DNA of 64,000 nucleotides, taken from NCBI GenBank assembly GCA_029207755.1, contig JARCOQ010000002.1, positions 60,595,576 to 60,659,575 on the forward strand. The letters run 5' to 3'. How positions within the stretch are numbered: the first letter of the stretch is position 1; each line of letters starts with the position of its first letter. A model generated the notes under the pieces. The model was not told the DNA's origin, made no database searches, and was given only the letters and a program-made list of their open reading frames with translations. The translations under genes and the position numbers were made by a program. Positions 34,908 through 47,387 of this stretch are shown here, one piece after another. Source of the stretch: Chamaea fasciata. Lineage: Eukaryota; Chordata; Aves; Passeriformes; Sylviidae.

Positions 34908-37184
34908 CTGAGTAGCAGATGACTACTCAGCGGCAATACTCTCAGCATCTGAATGAGTTGTGTGACAAATAATTGTGCTTGTGAGCTGCACACTGGTAGA
35001 CACCCTATGTCTTCTGTCTTTCAGAAAACCTCTGAATAACCTCTATAGCATCTGAGAAGGAAATATACTTGAAGAATCTTTTAACTAAAGATTAAAGAGC
35101 TAAAAGAACTCATGTTTTTGTAAAGGTTCCCAGTGGTAGCCCTTAGTACTTCTCTGTTTATGATCTACCCTTGCAGCTGAGGGAGGGAATGAGAAATCTG
35201 TGTCATTCTCCATCATTGGGAAAGACCCCAGACTCTGAAATGCATTGGCAGGGGTTGGTAAACTCTCCTGTTACCACTTCTCAAAGGGTTAGGGGTTGGA
35301 AATGCCAAATCCTCGGTCTTTAGTGGACTGGATGAGTGCACTGTTCCCCTTAGGTGTGCAACCAAGATTTTATTCTTACTTTTAATCTAGAAACTAAGTT
35401 TATACTTGACTGAGCAAAGCAAACAAAATTAAAAGGAACAGTTAAGTCCTTTCTTTTAACCCCTTGCCTCTCATGTAGGGAAAAAAGACAAACTATTACC
35501 TGCAGGATTAACATTGCTGAAACCACTACAAATTAAACAAAAGTTGCTGTAACTTGTTTGACAAAAGGAGTATGTTTTTTTCTTTAGACAGTATTACATA
35601 GATACTTCAGAAAATTTGTAGTTTGGGTAACCTATCCAGAGAAGAAGGACCAGCTGTGGTATAACCATAGACTACTAGTCTCACTTGCAGTACCTTGTTG
35701 GCATAATATTGCTTGTGGCCCCAAAATTTGCAATGGACATGTGAAAGCCCCCACACTGGTCAGCAATTTAAAATGCATTTACTGTGTCTTTTAAACAATC
35801 AACTAAAAAAAAAAAAGTAATTTTGTAACTGTGGGGTTTTAAGAGGAGTTTAGAATCAAGAGATAAAAAGGGTGACCACTGTGTTTTGGTACTAGATTTT
35901 GTTCTCGCAGTTAGCTTTCAGGCTGATATTATTTCAAGGACTTTTTGGTGCATTGGTCTCTATAAAGAAGACTTTCAGTGACTAGAGGAAAAGCAACCCC
36001 TTTTTTGATACTGTGATGTGTGTCTCTGTGTCTGCTGGTCTTAGTAGCCTTCTGTTGTCTACTACACCACATTGCTTGAGACCTCTCACTCATTTGGGAC
36101 ATTCTCATCCTGAATTATGTCACTTGGTCATTTCCACATAGTCTAAGTTGCTCCCTGAGCAGGAGCAATTTTCCTCTTTTAGAAAAGGTTTCATACTTTG
36201 CTTTGATAAGTATGATAGAGTAAAAATTGTAGGCATGAATATGTGTAAACTGTACTTGCCTCATACTGAACCTTCATAATCCTGCACCACAGCCAGAACA
36301 TATATTATTGCTATACCTAGTTGAGTTCACATTGAAGCACACAAGATGTGCTCGCCTCATTTGATCTCATGGGAGTGCTATAACCTCCAGTAGAGAGATG
36401 GCTGTGAGTATCTGACTGAAGAAGGCAATTCTTTAAACTCATCAGTTAGATTCAGAAGAGGGAGAAAAAGCTGTCTTGGGTAATGATAGAGTTTAGCATG
36501 TTGCACAAAATACTCTTCTCAATATCTTTGAAATAAATGACTTAATAGATAGCTGAGCTTTGACTTCATAATTCTGCTTTAAGCAGGGAGTGAAGTGTTA
36601 AGGCCCCATGTTCCTTGATTTTTTTTCAGTATTGCCTTTAATGCCTTCTTTCACCATTTTTTCTTCAGCAGCTCTGGTAGAAACTCTGTTATGGCAAGGT
36701 CAACAAACAGTTGCATTAATATCTGTGAGATGAGCTCAGGAGGGCGTTGCACGAGCAGTAGTGCCTCTGCCCTAAGATGAAGCCTGCCATTGCTGTAACT
36801 TTCTGCTAGCTGATTCATGGAGCAGTAATAAAGGTTATGGCAGTCAGTAAATAACCTGTCAAATTCCTACTGCTTCCCTTACCCAATTCAAAGGATTCAT
36901 CAATCTCTGTACACACTTGTGCTGCACATCTGGGTTGCTTATTGATGATCTGGATCATGTCCATCAGTTCCTTGCTCATTTAATGCTTCTATAATCACCT
37001 CAAGCCTGTGTAAACCCTTTCAGAACCACTGAGGTGTGAAATATCTTCCCTTTTGGTGTTCAAGGTACCACTCTCCGCATTCTGACTATGCACTTAACAG
37101 CACTATAGACTGGTATAAACCCACCTTCCTTTCCCTCTGGAAGCATCTTTAATAAAAAGAGCAGTAAGTATCCCTACCTTGAAA
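34908..37184. other. Non-coding DNA, no recognised element
   Basis: GC-elevated sub-blocks at about 35160-35370 and 36660-36840 stand out from the AT-rich surroundings. I cannot assign either to a repeat or an exon. Confidence 0.4.
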
Positions 37185-37240
37185 GACACACAAACAGAGA
37201 CACAGACACACACACAAACAGAGACACAGACACACACACA
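37185..37240. repeat. CA-rich minisatellite, two units
   Basis: The string ACAAACAGAGACACAGACAC occurs twice in tandem, separated by extra CA units. It is likely a CA repeat with an amplified interruption. Confidence 0.92.
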
Positions 37241-37561
37241 AAGTAAAACTACCCTGTCTCCCCACACCCACTTCTTAATTAGACCCTCTAAATGCTATTT
37301 TTATGGAAAAATAGAATTTTTTTAACACAATAGGTGTTTTAAAAATTGTATTTAAGAATAGAGATAAAATGATTACTTTTTGTTTGTTCAATTTTTCTAT
37401 GAATAGTTAATGAGGAGATAGCAGCAGTGTTGATTGAGTTTTTAGGCCTGCTCACATGAGATTTACTTCAAAAGAATAACATCCAGGAGAATTTAAATGT
37501 TTTTTCTGTGACGATTTAGTATAATGGCATATAGGTTATAAAAACAAAAACACACTATTTT

Positions 37562-37602
37562 GTCCTTTTTTTTTTTTTTCTCTTTTTTTTTTTTTTCCTT
37601 CT
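37562..37602. repeat. Polypyrimidine tract
   Basis: Two T runs of about 14 nt are separated by CTC and flanked by CC. Confidence 0.93.
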
Positions 37603-39304
37603 GTAAAAGGGGAAATCATACTGCACTAAGAGATGCCATAAACAGACAAGAGAAAAATATGTGAGTGTATTTCCTGGAGAGCACCCTCACAAGAACAGCA
37701 TTCATGCCACATTCATGCCATCAGCTGTTTTTCTCTGGCTTCCCCAGGATATAGTCAACCTCCAGCAGACACTCCTATAAATCCGGACAGGCAGAAGAGC
37801 CAGGCATTCCATGACGTCCATTAAAAACTTCAGTGTGATCAATCTGTTTTGTGTGGAATGTAGCTGGTACAAACCCCCTAAGATCTATATCTAAGTAAAC
37901 TGATAGTGTGAACTTAATGTGTTTTTCTCCTCTATGTTCATTGCAGGAAAATTAGCTTCCCGTAAGGAAACTGCGGTTGATGAAAAAGACTTAGTAATCT
38001 TCCTTTTAGCTTTGCTTTCTAGTTAACAAGAAAAGAAATAATTGCAACCACTTCAACATTAGATGCCTATTGGTTTTTTATTCTGCTTTAAAAGGAAATC
38101 CAAGAGCTTTGTGATATAGACATAGATATTCATTATAAATTAATTTTTAAAAATAGGATATGACTTCTCAATATTCTTTTGAAACTCAGATATTGAATGC
38201 AGTAGCTATGTCTTTATTATTAAATCTGAACTTGGAATAAAAATCTAGATAAATGCAGCCTTCAGCTTTTTCAGAGATTTTGTTGGCTTTTGGTTTTTTT
38301 TAAAATTCAAAATCTTACTGAAATATGGAGACTCTTCATGAAGCTATGAATGATACACATTTATCCACTGGAATTACATCAGAACTACATTTTTGGCCTG
38401 TGTCTAATTTGAAGAATACATTTTCAGAACTGAATCTTTATATTAGCATACAGATGGAATTGAACAGTATGTCAATACAGACTGGCAAAGCAGATAGATT
38501 GCTGGTTGCTTTATTTTAGATTATTTCTAAATTTTCTCATGGAGAATATAAAAATGTAAAAGAGCATTTCAATTTCCCATTTCATTTAAACTGAGAAGAA
38601 AGCAATAATTCAAGGAAAACTAATAAAAGACTGATGTCAGAATATGACTGACATGTGGCTAAAATGTGTTTCAGTTGTAAAGACAGTCCAGTGCTAATAA
38701 AACAACATTGACTGACTTGTAACCTTCAGGCCTCCCTTGCTCACATACAATTGATTTTAAAACAGCATCCAAAAATGAAAATACGCTGTTCTATATCTGC
38801 ATGGATTTTTTTCCTGTGTTCTTCTGTCTCTGTTAGGAAGTATTTGAAATTAAATTACAACATATCCTAGGGTGACTATAACTATTTATTTATTTATTTG
38901 ATATTTTATGAAGAGAAAAAAAGAATAAAGAAAAATTTTGAGCTCCATTGTGAAGATAAAATGCTTTATTTGTGTACACTTCCTAATAGGTGAAAATGCA
39001 TAAAAAGAAATGAGATAATCTGATGATCTGGGTGGAACAATTTCTAAAATTTTTACAGTGCTGAAGACAGAAGGAGCATTCAGATGTACTTCTTGAGGGT
39101 AAGGTATACTAATTATTTTATTTGTTTATATGTATTTCCATCTCTCATTTTCAGAGTGTGTGGAAACAAATCCGAGACAAGAAAATATTTACATTCTCAA
39201 ATTTGTTTTAGTGGCTAGGAATTTTCTCATAACAACTTCAGTTTCCTTATATCATCAATAAAGAGAAGCATTCTTCTTGTCTTAAACTAAACACATACAG
39301 ATGT
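37603..39304. other. AT-rich non-coding DNA, nothing firm
   Basis: A 64-aa plus-strand open frame (38325-38519) has no domain. A 15-nt interval at 37947-37961 is bracketed by good splice-site consensus, but there is no independent support for an exon. A short (TTTA)n lies near 38884-38900. Confidence 0.45.
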
Positions 39305-39851
39305 TTGCTCACTCTCCTCTGGTGGGACAAGATAGAAAACTAGAAGAGTAAAAAGTAGAAAACTCGTGGGTTGAGATAAGGGCAGTTTAGTAGGGTAAAC
39401 AAAAACCGTGCATACAGGCAAAGCAAAACAAGGAATTCATTCATCACCTCCCATGGGCAGGCAGGTGTTCAGCCATCTCCAAGAGAGCAGGGCTCTATTG
39501 CATGTAGTGGTGACTTGGGAAGAAAACACCATCACTTTGAATGTCTCTCCCTTCTTCTTTCTTCTCCTGCTTTGACACCCTGAGCATGATGTCATATGGT
39601 CTGGGCTATCCCTTTGGTCAGCTGGGGTCAGCTACTCTATCTGTGTCCCCCCACAACTTCTTCTGCACTCCCAGATTCCTTGCTGAAGGGGTGGGTTGAG
39701 ACGTCTCTGAAAAGCCCTTAACATTGTGCAAGCACTGCTCAGGAGTAATGAAACATCCCTGTGTTATCAACATTGTGTCCAGCATAAATGGAAAACATGG
39801 CCCCATACTAGCTATTATGAAGAAAATTAAGTGTATCCCAGCCAAAACCCA
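39305..39851 (-). mobile_element. Family A (ERVL-like) LTR, nearly complete
   Basis: On the plus strand: 'ttgctcactctcctctggtg', 'aactcgtgggttgagataag', 'gcaggtgttcagccatctcc', 'ctgagcatgatgtcatatgg', 'tatccctttggtcagctgg', 'gtgttatcaacattgtgtcc', 'tatcccagccaaaaccca'. This is the reverse complement of the copy at 28883-29414. The outermost bases at both ends are degraded and no TSD is visible. Small open frames on both strands (107 and 75 aa) are by-products. Confidence 0.86.
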
Positions 39852-40479
39852 TAAAAAAGACCAAAGAAATGGCTCTACAGAATTGTATTTTCTGTTTAAT
39901 GCAAATGAGGTGATTAGTTCAGAGGCAAATGACTGCACCACAGATGTCTGAAGAAGCTATCATAAATCAAGCAAATCTGTCACTATAAACCAATATCTCA
40001 ACCTGTACATCCCACTGCAGTCTCTCAAAAAGGAAAGGTTTAAAAGAGATCTCTTTCTTTAATATGTTTTCTATTGCTTGTTGGAATTTTTAAAACCTAA
40101 CATCACTGAAATGAACAGTAAAAGTCTCATTTCTTCTGTTGTACTTCAATTTAAACCTCAATGTGTGACATAACTAGTATAATTACAGAAATGGCAACCA
40201 CAAGATGCATAGACTTTGTTTCTATTCTACCTCTTTTCCACCATTATGGGTTTATCTGCACTACAGAACAACTTAGCCCTTCAGAAGACTCAAATTCCCA
40301 GTCTGATGCATAAATTTTAACTCAGCTTTGGGATTCAAACTCAAATGAACTAATGTTTCCTCAAAGTAAAACCTGATACTGGGTCTGTATCTGGTTAATG
40401 GAATTTCCTCAGTTCTGCATTAAAAGACATTAAGAATGGGCTTTCTCTCTCTCTCCATTCTTTTTTTTTTTTTTTCCAG
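39852..40479. other. AT-rich non-coding DNA, nothing recognised
   Basis: Ends in a CT-rich run (40441-40480) that directly precedes the reversed CR1 sequence. Confidence 0.5.
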
Positions 40480-40960
40480 GGTACATAAGCTGCATTTCCT
40501 CAACCTTTCCTCACAGGCCCCATACTCTACCACAGACCATTGTGGTGAACTCGTTCAGCTCACACATCTTCCTTATTTTGAGGATACAAATATTCTACAC
40601 ACAATCTTAAAAGGTGTAAGTAAAGAAGAAAGAAAGAAAAAAAAAAAAGTCAGGTGGCTGTGTTCCCCTTCAAATGGGCCAGGAGGCTTTTGGCCTTCCC
40701 CAGCACCAGGTTGCAGGTCCTCATGCCCTTTCTGCAGACCTTCTTCCTGGCCACTCACTCTCCAGCTTACTGCCACAAGAGATTCCTCCTTTCTAGATGG
40801 AGGACTTCTTATTTGTCCTTGATGAGGTTCATAAAGTTCCTGCCAACCCACTGCTGCTGCCTGTCAAGTTTGTGAGTGACTGCCATGATAGTTTGATTGC
40901 ATTGAATGTGCTGTCTAGGGCAGTATCATTTGCAAATGTGGCACAGGCACATATCCGTAA
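40480..40960 (-). repeat. Probable old, rearranged CR1 LINE fragment
   Basis: On the minus strand, from 40960 downward, are: a stretch translating to FANDT, close to the FADDT motif of CR1 reverse transcriptase; then 'aactttatgaacctcatcaa' as in the CR1 'atgaggttcaacaa' region; then 'gcatgaggacctgcaacct'; and finally 'gcctgtgaggaaaggttgag', resembling the later 'atgaggaaaggctgagg' segment. The order agrees with CR1, but a T-rich stretch near 40620-40650 interrupts it. Several open frames of 68-128 aa over this region are consequently not treated as genes. Confidence 0.5.
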
Positions 40961-42026
40961 CGTGCTTTTGTATTTTTTGTTCAAATCAACTTCATATTTG
41001 TGAGCTACTGTAAACAAATTTCTGCCTACAAGTCTTGTGCTAACCTGATAACCAGTGGCATTGCAGAGGCCATTGGTGGGCACTGAGTTTCCCTTACTTG
41101 CCTGGAGTCAGTCAGCTGGGAGAGAGTCTGAGAGGAACCATGATCTTCCTTCACAGTCCTGCTGTGAGCAGGTAATATAATAGAAAGACCCAGGAACACT
41201 TATAGCAGGTATTTATAGACCCAGTCTACAGCTGAATAAGTTCTGAATTATTAAAAACTATTTAATAAATTCATTAGAAATTTGAAGGATAAGCAAATGG
41301 AGGCACAGATGTACCCCATTTTATTTAATATCTTTCTCTCTATAACATTATTATATTTGAATGCATCCTCAGATCTCTAAAAAATTCCTGGTTTTAATCT
41401 CTCTTCCACAGCTGTGATGAAGGATTAAGGGAAAATGAATTGTTTAGAAAGAGGTATATTTGGTAGATGAAACAAAATTATTAATGGGCACTTGCTGGCT
41501 ACTATGAAGCTAAGGTAATACTTATCAGGGACTCATTGATAGGAGAGAAACTAATATTTGAAATGTGAGAATATTGAGAAAGTGATGATTTTTTTTTTAA
41601 AGTAAATTGCAGAATCCCAAATTCTAAAATCGCAGGTTTCCCAATGATGGTTCATGCTCTGAATATATCAGTCAATCTGTATTCTAGCCTAGAAAGGATT
41701 ATAAAATGCCAAGGACAGAATCAAGACAATCATAATTTTGCTCTTTTTTAAAAAAAAAAATTCACCCGGGAATAGGCAGCATCCCTTTCCCTTTAATCAT
41801 GAAAAGTTATGATAGTACCTTTCCTAATACACAATTTCCTGTATAGACAATTGTGCTGTTTCATGATTAGAATTATGCTGTATCCAACCCCTGTGCAAGT
41901 TCAGAAAGCTAGGGCTGTCTCATTGCACCCAGCTTGCATTGAGTATTTAGAGAAAATCTTGCCTGTAGAGTTGTCATAGCATTGCTTCTCTTCTCTTCTC
42001 CCTTCCCTTTTTTAAAATTATTATTT
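40961..42026. other. AT-rich non-coding DNA, nothing recognised
   Basis: No domain-bearing open frame and no clear repeat. Confidence 0.5.
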
Positions 42027-42103
42027 AAACAAACAAACAAACAAAAACCAAAAACAAAAACAAACAAACAAACAAACAAACAAAAAAACCAAAAAAACCC
42101 CCC
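42027..42103. repeat. (CAAA)n and A-run/C-run tract
   Basis: CAAA units and A runs end in a six-C run. It generates a phenylalanine/glycine-rich minus-strand open frame (41909-42133) that is not a gene. Confidence 0.95.
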
Positions 42104-42796
42104 ACCTCCCTGGAGTTGCTGCTTCCTCACCATTTAGAGGCACAAAAACCTCTTTCTCCCTTTCCACTTCCTGCCACCAGAGGGGCTGCTACATGTCGTT
42201 AAGTCACAGAAATACCAAACACTTCAGAGACATGATTAATGGCAATAGCTACTTTGCTTGATGGATTTTGATCCCCAGCAGAAATCTGGCATCAATCATG
42301 TGGCTGAATTCCTCTCTGCTGCTAGATGATTTAGTATCCCATGTCCTGTGTTCTACAACTTCCATTTGGAGCTGAACAATTTCTCTGTCACTTTGGAAGT
42401 GTAGCAATAATTTCCACTCTGCTTTAGTTTTCAAGGTGTTGGCAAGTCACTGCTTTTAGGACACACTACAAAGGGGGTTGTTAGAACTTTGAGAATAGGG
42501 AAGACACTCCAATAATTATCCAGTAATACATACTGAATTATATTCAGCCAGTAATACATACTCTCCCCCCCCACCCCATTATAGACAAAACAGAATTGCT
42601 GTTTAATTTCAGATATATGTGTGTTTTGTTTACCATTTACTTGCAATTTGTGAATAAAATCTTGTGTCATGATACAGAAATTTTGAACTTCAGAATTACT
42701 ACCGAACTTCTACAGACAATATTTCTACATTAAAATCAAGATGTAAAAACTGCAGAAGATGTTCTAAAACACCAAAATGCTTGAAATCTCAAGAAT

Positions 42797-42833
42797 AGAG
42801 AGATCCATGCAGAGATCCATAGAGAGATCCATT
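42797..42833. repeat. Short tandem repeat, AGAGATCCAT core x3
   Basis: Three occurrences of AGAGATCCAT, spaced 13-14 bp apart. Confidence 0.9.
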
Positions 42834-43470
42834 CAATATTAATATGAATTCTGAGGATGTTGAGTAGGCTAATTAGTAATCTAATATTAGTATTATAAGA
42901 GTAAATTTAATTAACCAGTTAATAAAATGTAATAAACTAAGCAAGTTAACAAATAAAACTCAAACCAAGTGAAAAAGTTGTGACAGAAAACAGAAGCTAA
43001 GAAAAAGATTTGCTACCAGACTCCCGATAAGTATCTTGCAAACTTAAGTATAATCAAAATGAATTGTTCAAATATGTCTGTGAAACAATGATGGAAATAG
43101 AGAGAATTAATCATGAAATGGCTTTGATAAGGCTCAAAGAACACATCTATAAGAAGTCATGTCAGGAACTATGGGACTGAGTTCGACAATTTACAGAGCC
43201 ACTTTACTGTCTGTAATTCTCAGAATGCACAAATAATAACCTGTTCTGACATGTAAAAGTTCATCCAAATCAATTTTAAAATTGTGACCTTTGCAAAATT
43301 TGTATTAGTATCCCTCTGTCAGGAGAAATGTCTTACACTTCAGACCTGAACCAAGCAAGAATTACTGAGGTAGCTAGTGTACTCCAGTGCTGGTTAAACT
43401 ATTAAGTTGCTACCAGTCTACATCAAGATCCCAGACATAACCATTTATATAACACAAATTATTTGACATT
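42834..43470. other. AT-rich non-coding DNA, nothing recognised
   Basis: No feature recognised. Confidence 0.5.
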
Positions 43471-43512
43471 AAAAAAAAAAAAACCAACAAAACCAACAAA
43501 AAACCCCAACAC
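43471..43512. repeat. A-run/C-run low-complexity tract
   Basis: A 13-nt A run, then ACCAAC repeats and AAAAAACCCC. Confidence 0.93.
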
Positions 43513-46500
43513 ATCAAAGAAATTCTCTAATTACATATTATACTTACATCCCCCCTCTCTCTGCCCAATATACACACATAACACCTGATTTCCCAGGCAT
43601 GAGCATGCCTATCTACATCTTCTAGCATGTGTAACTAAGCAGCCCTCTGATTCACCAACAGCTGTGAATCCACAGATCACTGCACTGTGGTTTGCTATCA
43701 TTATAAAATGACTCATTCTCTCTGCTCTGAGGAAAACAGGTGGAAGCTTTTGGGCAGTGCAAAGTTCCCCTGGAGAGCTACAGCACTAAGTATTGAAATC
43801 TTATGCTGTGTAGATGACTAGGAGCTCTCTCCATCATCCACTTCATGCCAGTCCTTTGTCTCAAATCTGTCCGCTGTCTCATTGTCTCTGTCAGCACTCT
43901 GACTGTGGGAGAGACCTTTCTCACACTGATTACTCATAAATTAAATTTGGTAGTAGTTGCCACAGGACTAACTTTCTTGCAGTGTGTAAACTCAATTTTT
44001 GGCCAGAGTCAGCAGTCTTTTACTGTTGTGCCTGCAGGGAATAAATTTGAGGGACACACCAAAAAATAATAATTAACCACCAAACATTTCCTCTTTGGTA
44101 GGCATATTATTAGTCTATTTCTTCTATTCTATCAATATTAAATGACTTTTTGGTGCGAGGCTGTGTCATGCTTTGAATAGATGTACCTATGATATCATCC
44201 CCACTAGGTACTGAAACACCTTGAGGGTAGGGAAATCAGACTGCCAAAGCAAGGCCCTTTGGTCTCGTAGTCTCCAAGAAAGTGGTAGATGACTCTGAGA
44301 AAGAGTCAAGAAAGCTTTTGGAATGTAAACAATCTTCTGCCTTACAGTGAATATGCTTGAACTCTGGGAAAGTTCATTGAAGCTCAGGGATTTAAGTTGT
44401 TCTGGGCTCATTGGATCTAGTGTTTGCAGTTCCTCAGAAGGATTTTTTCCAGACAGAAAATCACTCCTGTAAAGAAGTTCTTGAGTGACAGTGCACGATA
44501 ATTTAGTTCAGGGATTATAATTTGTGGTCCATAAACTGCTGCAGGCATGAAATGATTCCTAAATAGTCCAAAACAAAAATTATCAAGAAAAGCAATAAAT
44601 AAATAGCATTAGGGCTTCTGAACAGCATCATGCATTTCAAAATATTAAAGAACTTCTAAAGCAGTTCAAACAATATAAAGAAAAGGAATCAAAGCATTAC
44701 ATATGACATAATAAATTATTTTGGATTAATTAATATGGTATAATATTGCAATATTCTGTAATCCTTCCAAACTTGCAAGAATCAGAAAAGTGGAACTCCT
44801 GTTAACACCATTTAATACATTTTTGCAAGGAATCTTGAGGTGGGACACTCAAGAGAAATGAATAAAAAATTGTGTTTATGGGCTTGTGGTATGATCCTCC
44901 ACAGCTGGCAGATTGCTTTTTTACTATAGAAAGAATCTCTATATCTCTGTCTCAATGATTTATCTACTGATTGTGTGTTTGCTGTCTCACTAAAGTACCA
45001 ACTATAATGCAATACCTTCTACTAAAACAGTATTATTTCCCGGAACACATTTTTGTAACATAGTCTTTGCAAATACGTCATTTAAGACAAAAATATTTTT
45101 TCCAGATTGGTAGTAATTTCAATTCATTGACATACTTTAATGTTATTTTAGAAGCAATATGCATGAATGAAAAGAAATAGATCTGATGACCCTTCACTAA
45201 TTTTTTTCTATTTTGCTAGCATATCCTCCCAGACAAATGCTTTCTGTTTTGAGAGGTAACTTTGAACACTTGATACCTTCTTAAAATAATTGGATAAGGT
45301 GAAGATACAGTGATTGTCACGTATCTACTAGACAGCTTGAAGGATGCATAAACACCTGGGTAGAACATGTTTGTTAATGGGAAATAGTGATTGGGATTGG
45401 AATGGCTAGGTTATCCAATTATAGTTATTTGCTGATGGATGAAATAATATGATACAAATAGTTGCAGAATGCTGGAGGTAGTTAGCTGGTATTTCAACAG
45501 GGTTAATCATGAAAATTCTGAACTCTTTTCATCATTTTAATTTTCTGCAATGGATATTCACTATATATGAAACTTCTGATAGTTACCAGGGACATAAGCA
45601 TTTTGTGAATTTAACCACTGTGTATGTTTATTTCATAAAATGTAATTAAATAGAATCCTTATAGAAAGTCATAGGAGCTGTATAGTAGCTCTCACAACTG
45701 AAAAACTACTATGTAATTTGAATTATTTCTCAGACCATGCTTCTATGCTGACAGGTAACTACTATGAGGAAGAAAATGATATATTACATGAAGTTTTCCT
45801 GAGAGTCTTTGTATATATTTCTTTTACCAGGGACAGTTCTAATTTAATAGTGCATTAAAAGACCATGTGGTGTGCCATTTGTCATATAGTATTTTTATAT
45901 AATCTAAGTTATAATTTCCTTCTTGGGCCCTAATTAGTCTAATAACCACCTCATTAACTTTTAGGAAAACCTCACTCTAACTAAAGGTTAATCATTAAGT
46001 ACTTTGGCATCATTGCTACACTACCTACATATGTGCTTATTTTTTACTATTTAGAAGATCCACTTGTAAGTGAAAATAAATTAATGAATACAAAAGTTTT
46101 GTATATCAGAAGGTGATACTAAATATATTAATTTTTTAATAATCAGAAGAGAAATAGGAGACACAACTATGGCAAAGAAGACTTATTCATCCCTACACAG
46201 CCTCAATGTAACCTTCCCATGTCCCCTCAGCCTCCTTTCTCTGGCAAAGGACAGAACAGACACTGTTAAGGAGCAGCCAGCCTCTACTGCATTCATCCGA
46301 CACACTGAATGACTCATGTCCTCTCTGCAGCTTGTAAAATGATAGTTTGTATAATCAGACTTATACATCTATAGTCTGAAGTACAGGAAGATCACTCATT
46401 GAAGATGTGTTTATACTCACCATATCATATAAATTATATGTATATTCATACACACAACTATATAATTATGCTTGATAAACTTAATTACATCTGCAGGTAG

Positions 46501-46594
46501 TCAAATATTACAGAAAAATATTTTTTTATCAGTAAATATTACCACTTTAAAACAAACTTATTTTTAATAATTATATTGATAATTTATTTGGAAT
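43513..46594. other. AT-rich non-coding DNA, nothing recognised
   Basis: Open frames of 61-74 aa without domains. No transposon or RNA gene recognised. Confidence 0.5.
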
Positions 46595-46640
46595 CCTTCC
46601 TTCCTTCCTTCCTTCCTTCCTTCCTTCCTTCCTTCCTTCC
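46595..46640. repeat. (CCTT)11 microsatellite
   Basis: 46 bp of uninterrupted CCTT units; likely length-polymorphic. Confidence 0.97.
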
Positions 46641-47354
46641 GACTGTCTGCCCTACTTCCATCCCTTCAGTTGCTGCTTTAAAAAATGTTTAATTTTATTG
46701 ACTAACTTTTTAGTTTTCTTATTTTGCCTTTTCATATGTAAAGAAATGCCTTTTCATAGATTTTTAATGTAATACAGAAACCCCTCCCACAGCATAAAAA
46801 ACATTTTAAAAGGTCAGCATAAATGAAAGAAACAAAACCAAGCATTTTTTTTTATATATTTTAAGATGCAGGGTTCCTTTATGTTGTATTTTTTTCAGCT
46901 TAGTAAGAAGAAAACAACTAATTTTTAGCTCATAAAATGATCAGTGAAATAATATTTGCTGGCCTTAGTATTTTTTCTACTATATAATCTGTTCTATGTC
47001 ATTCAATCTTTTCATCTGAAGACAAACCTAAATCTACTGAATACAGGGTTTATTTGTATGTGAAATTTAAAGTTTTCGTCTCTGAGCCACAATGATTCCA
47101 GTGACTACTCAGGCTAATAGGACTTACAAAGCATTCCTTATTATGGACATTTAAACAATTCTGCTTGGCTCTTAAAAATTATTAAAATCATGTGAATGTT
47201 CAATACATATATACTGTGACTAAGTCAGCAAAAGCAAGGCAGGCATGTGTAGCTATGGCTCTCTTTGAAATCTGAACCATCTATCAAGTTGGTTTGTGAT
47301 TGATTTTCTCTAAAACTTTCTGCATTGCAGTGGTGTGGCAGCACTCTGTTTTTA

Positions 47355-47358
<4 letters not shown>
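46641..47358. other. AT-rich non-coding DNA, nothing recognised
   Basis: No feature recognised. Confidence 0.5.
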
Positions 47359-47386
<28 letters not shown>

Positions 47387-47387
47387 T
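47359..47387. repeat. 29-nt poly(T) tract
   Basis: Uninterrupted T run followed by GGTGTGTGTG. It yields the poly-lysine of the minus-strand open frame 47225-47416, which is not a gene. Confidence 0.95.

Noticed and set aside
40453..40617. Internal exon with polypyrimidine-CAG acceptor and GTAAGT donor
   Set aside because: The interval aligns in order with reversed CR1 sequence; the splice-like signals are more likely coincidental.
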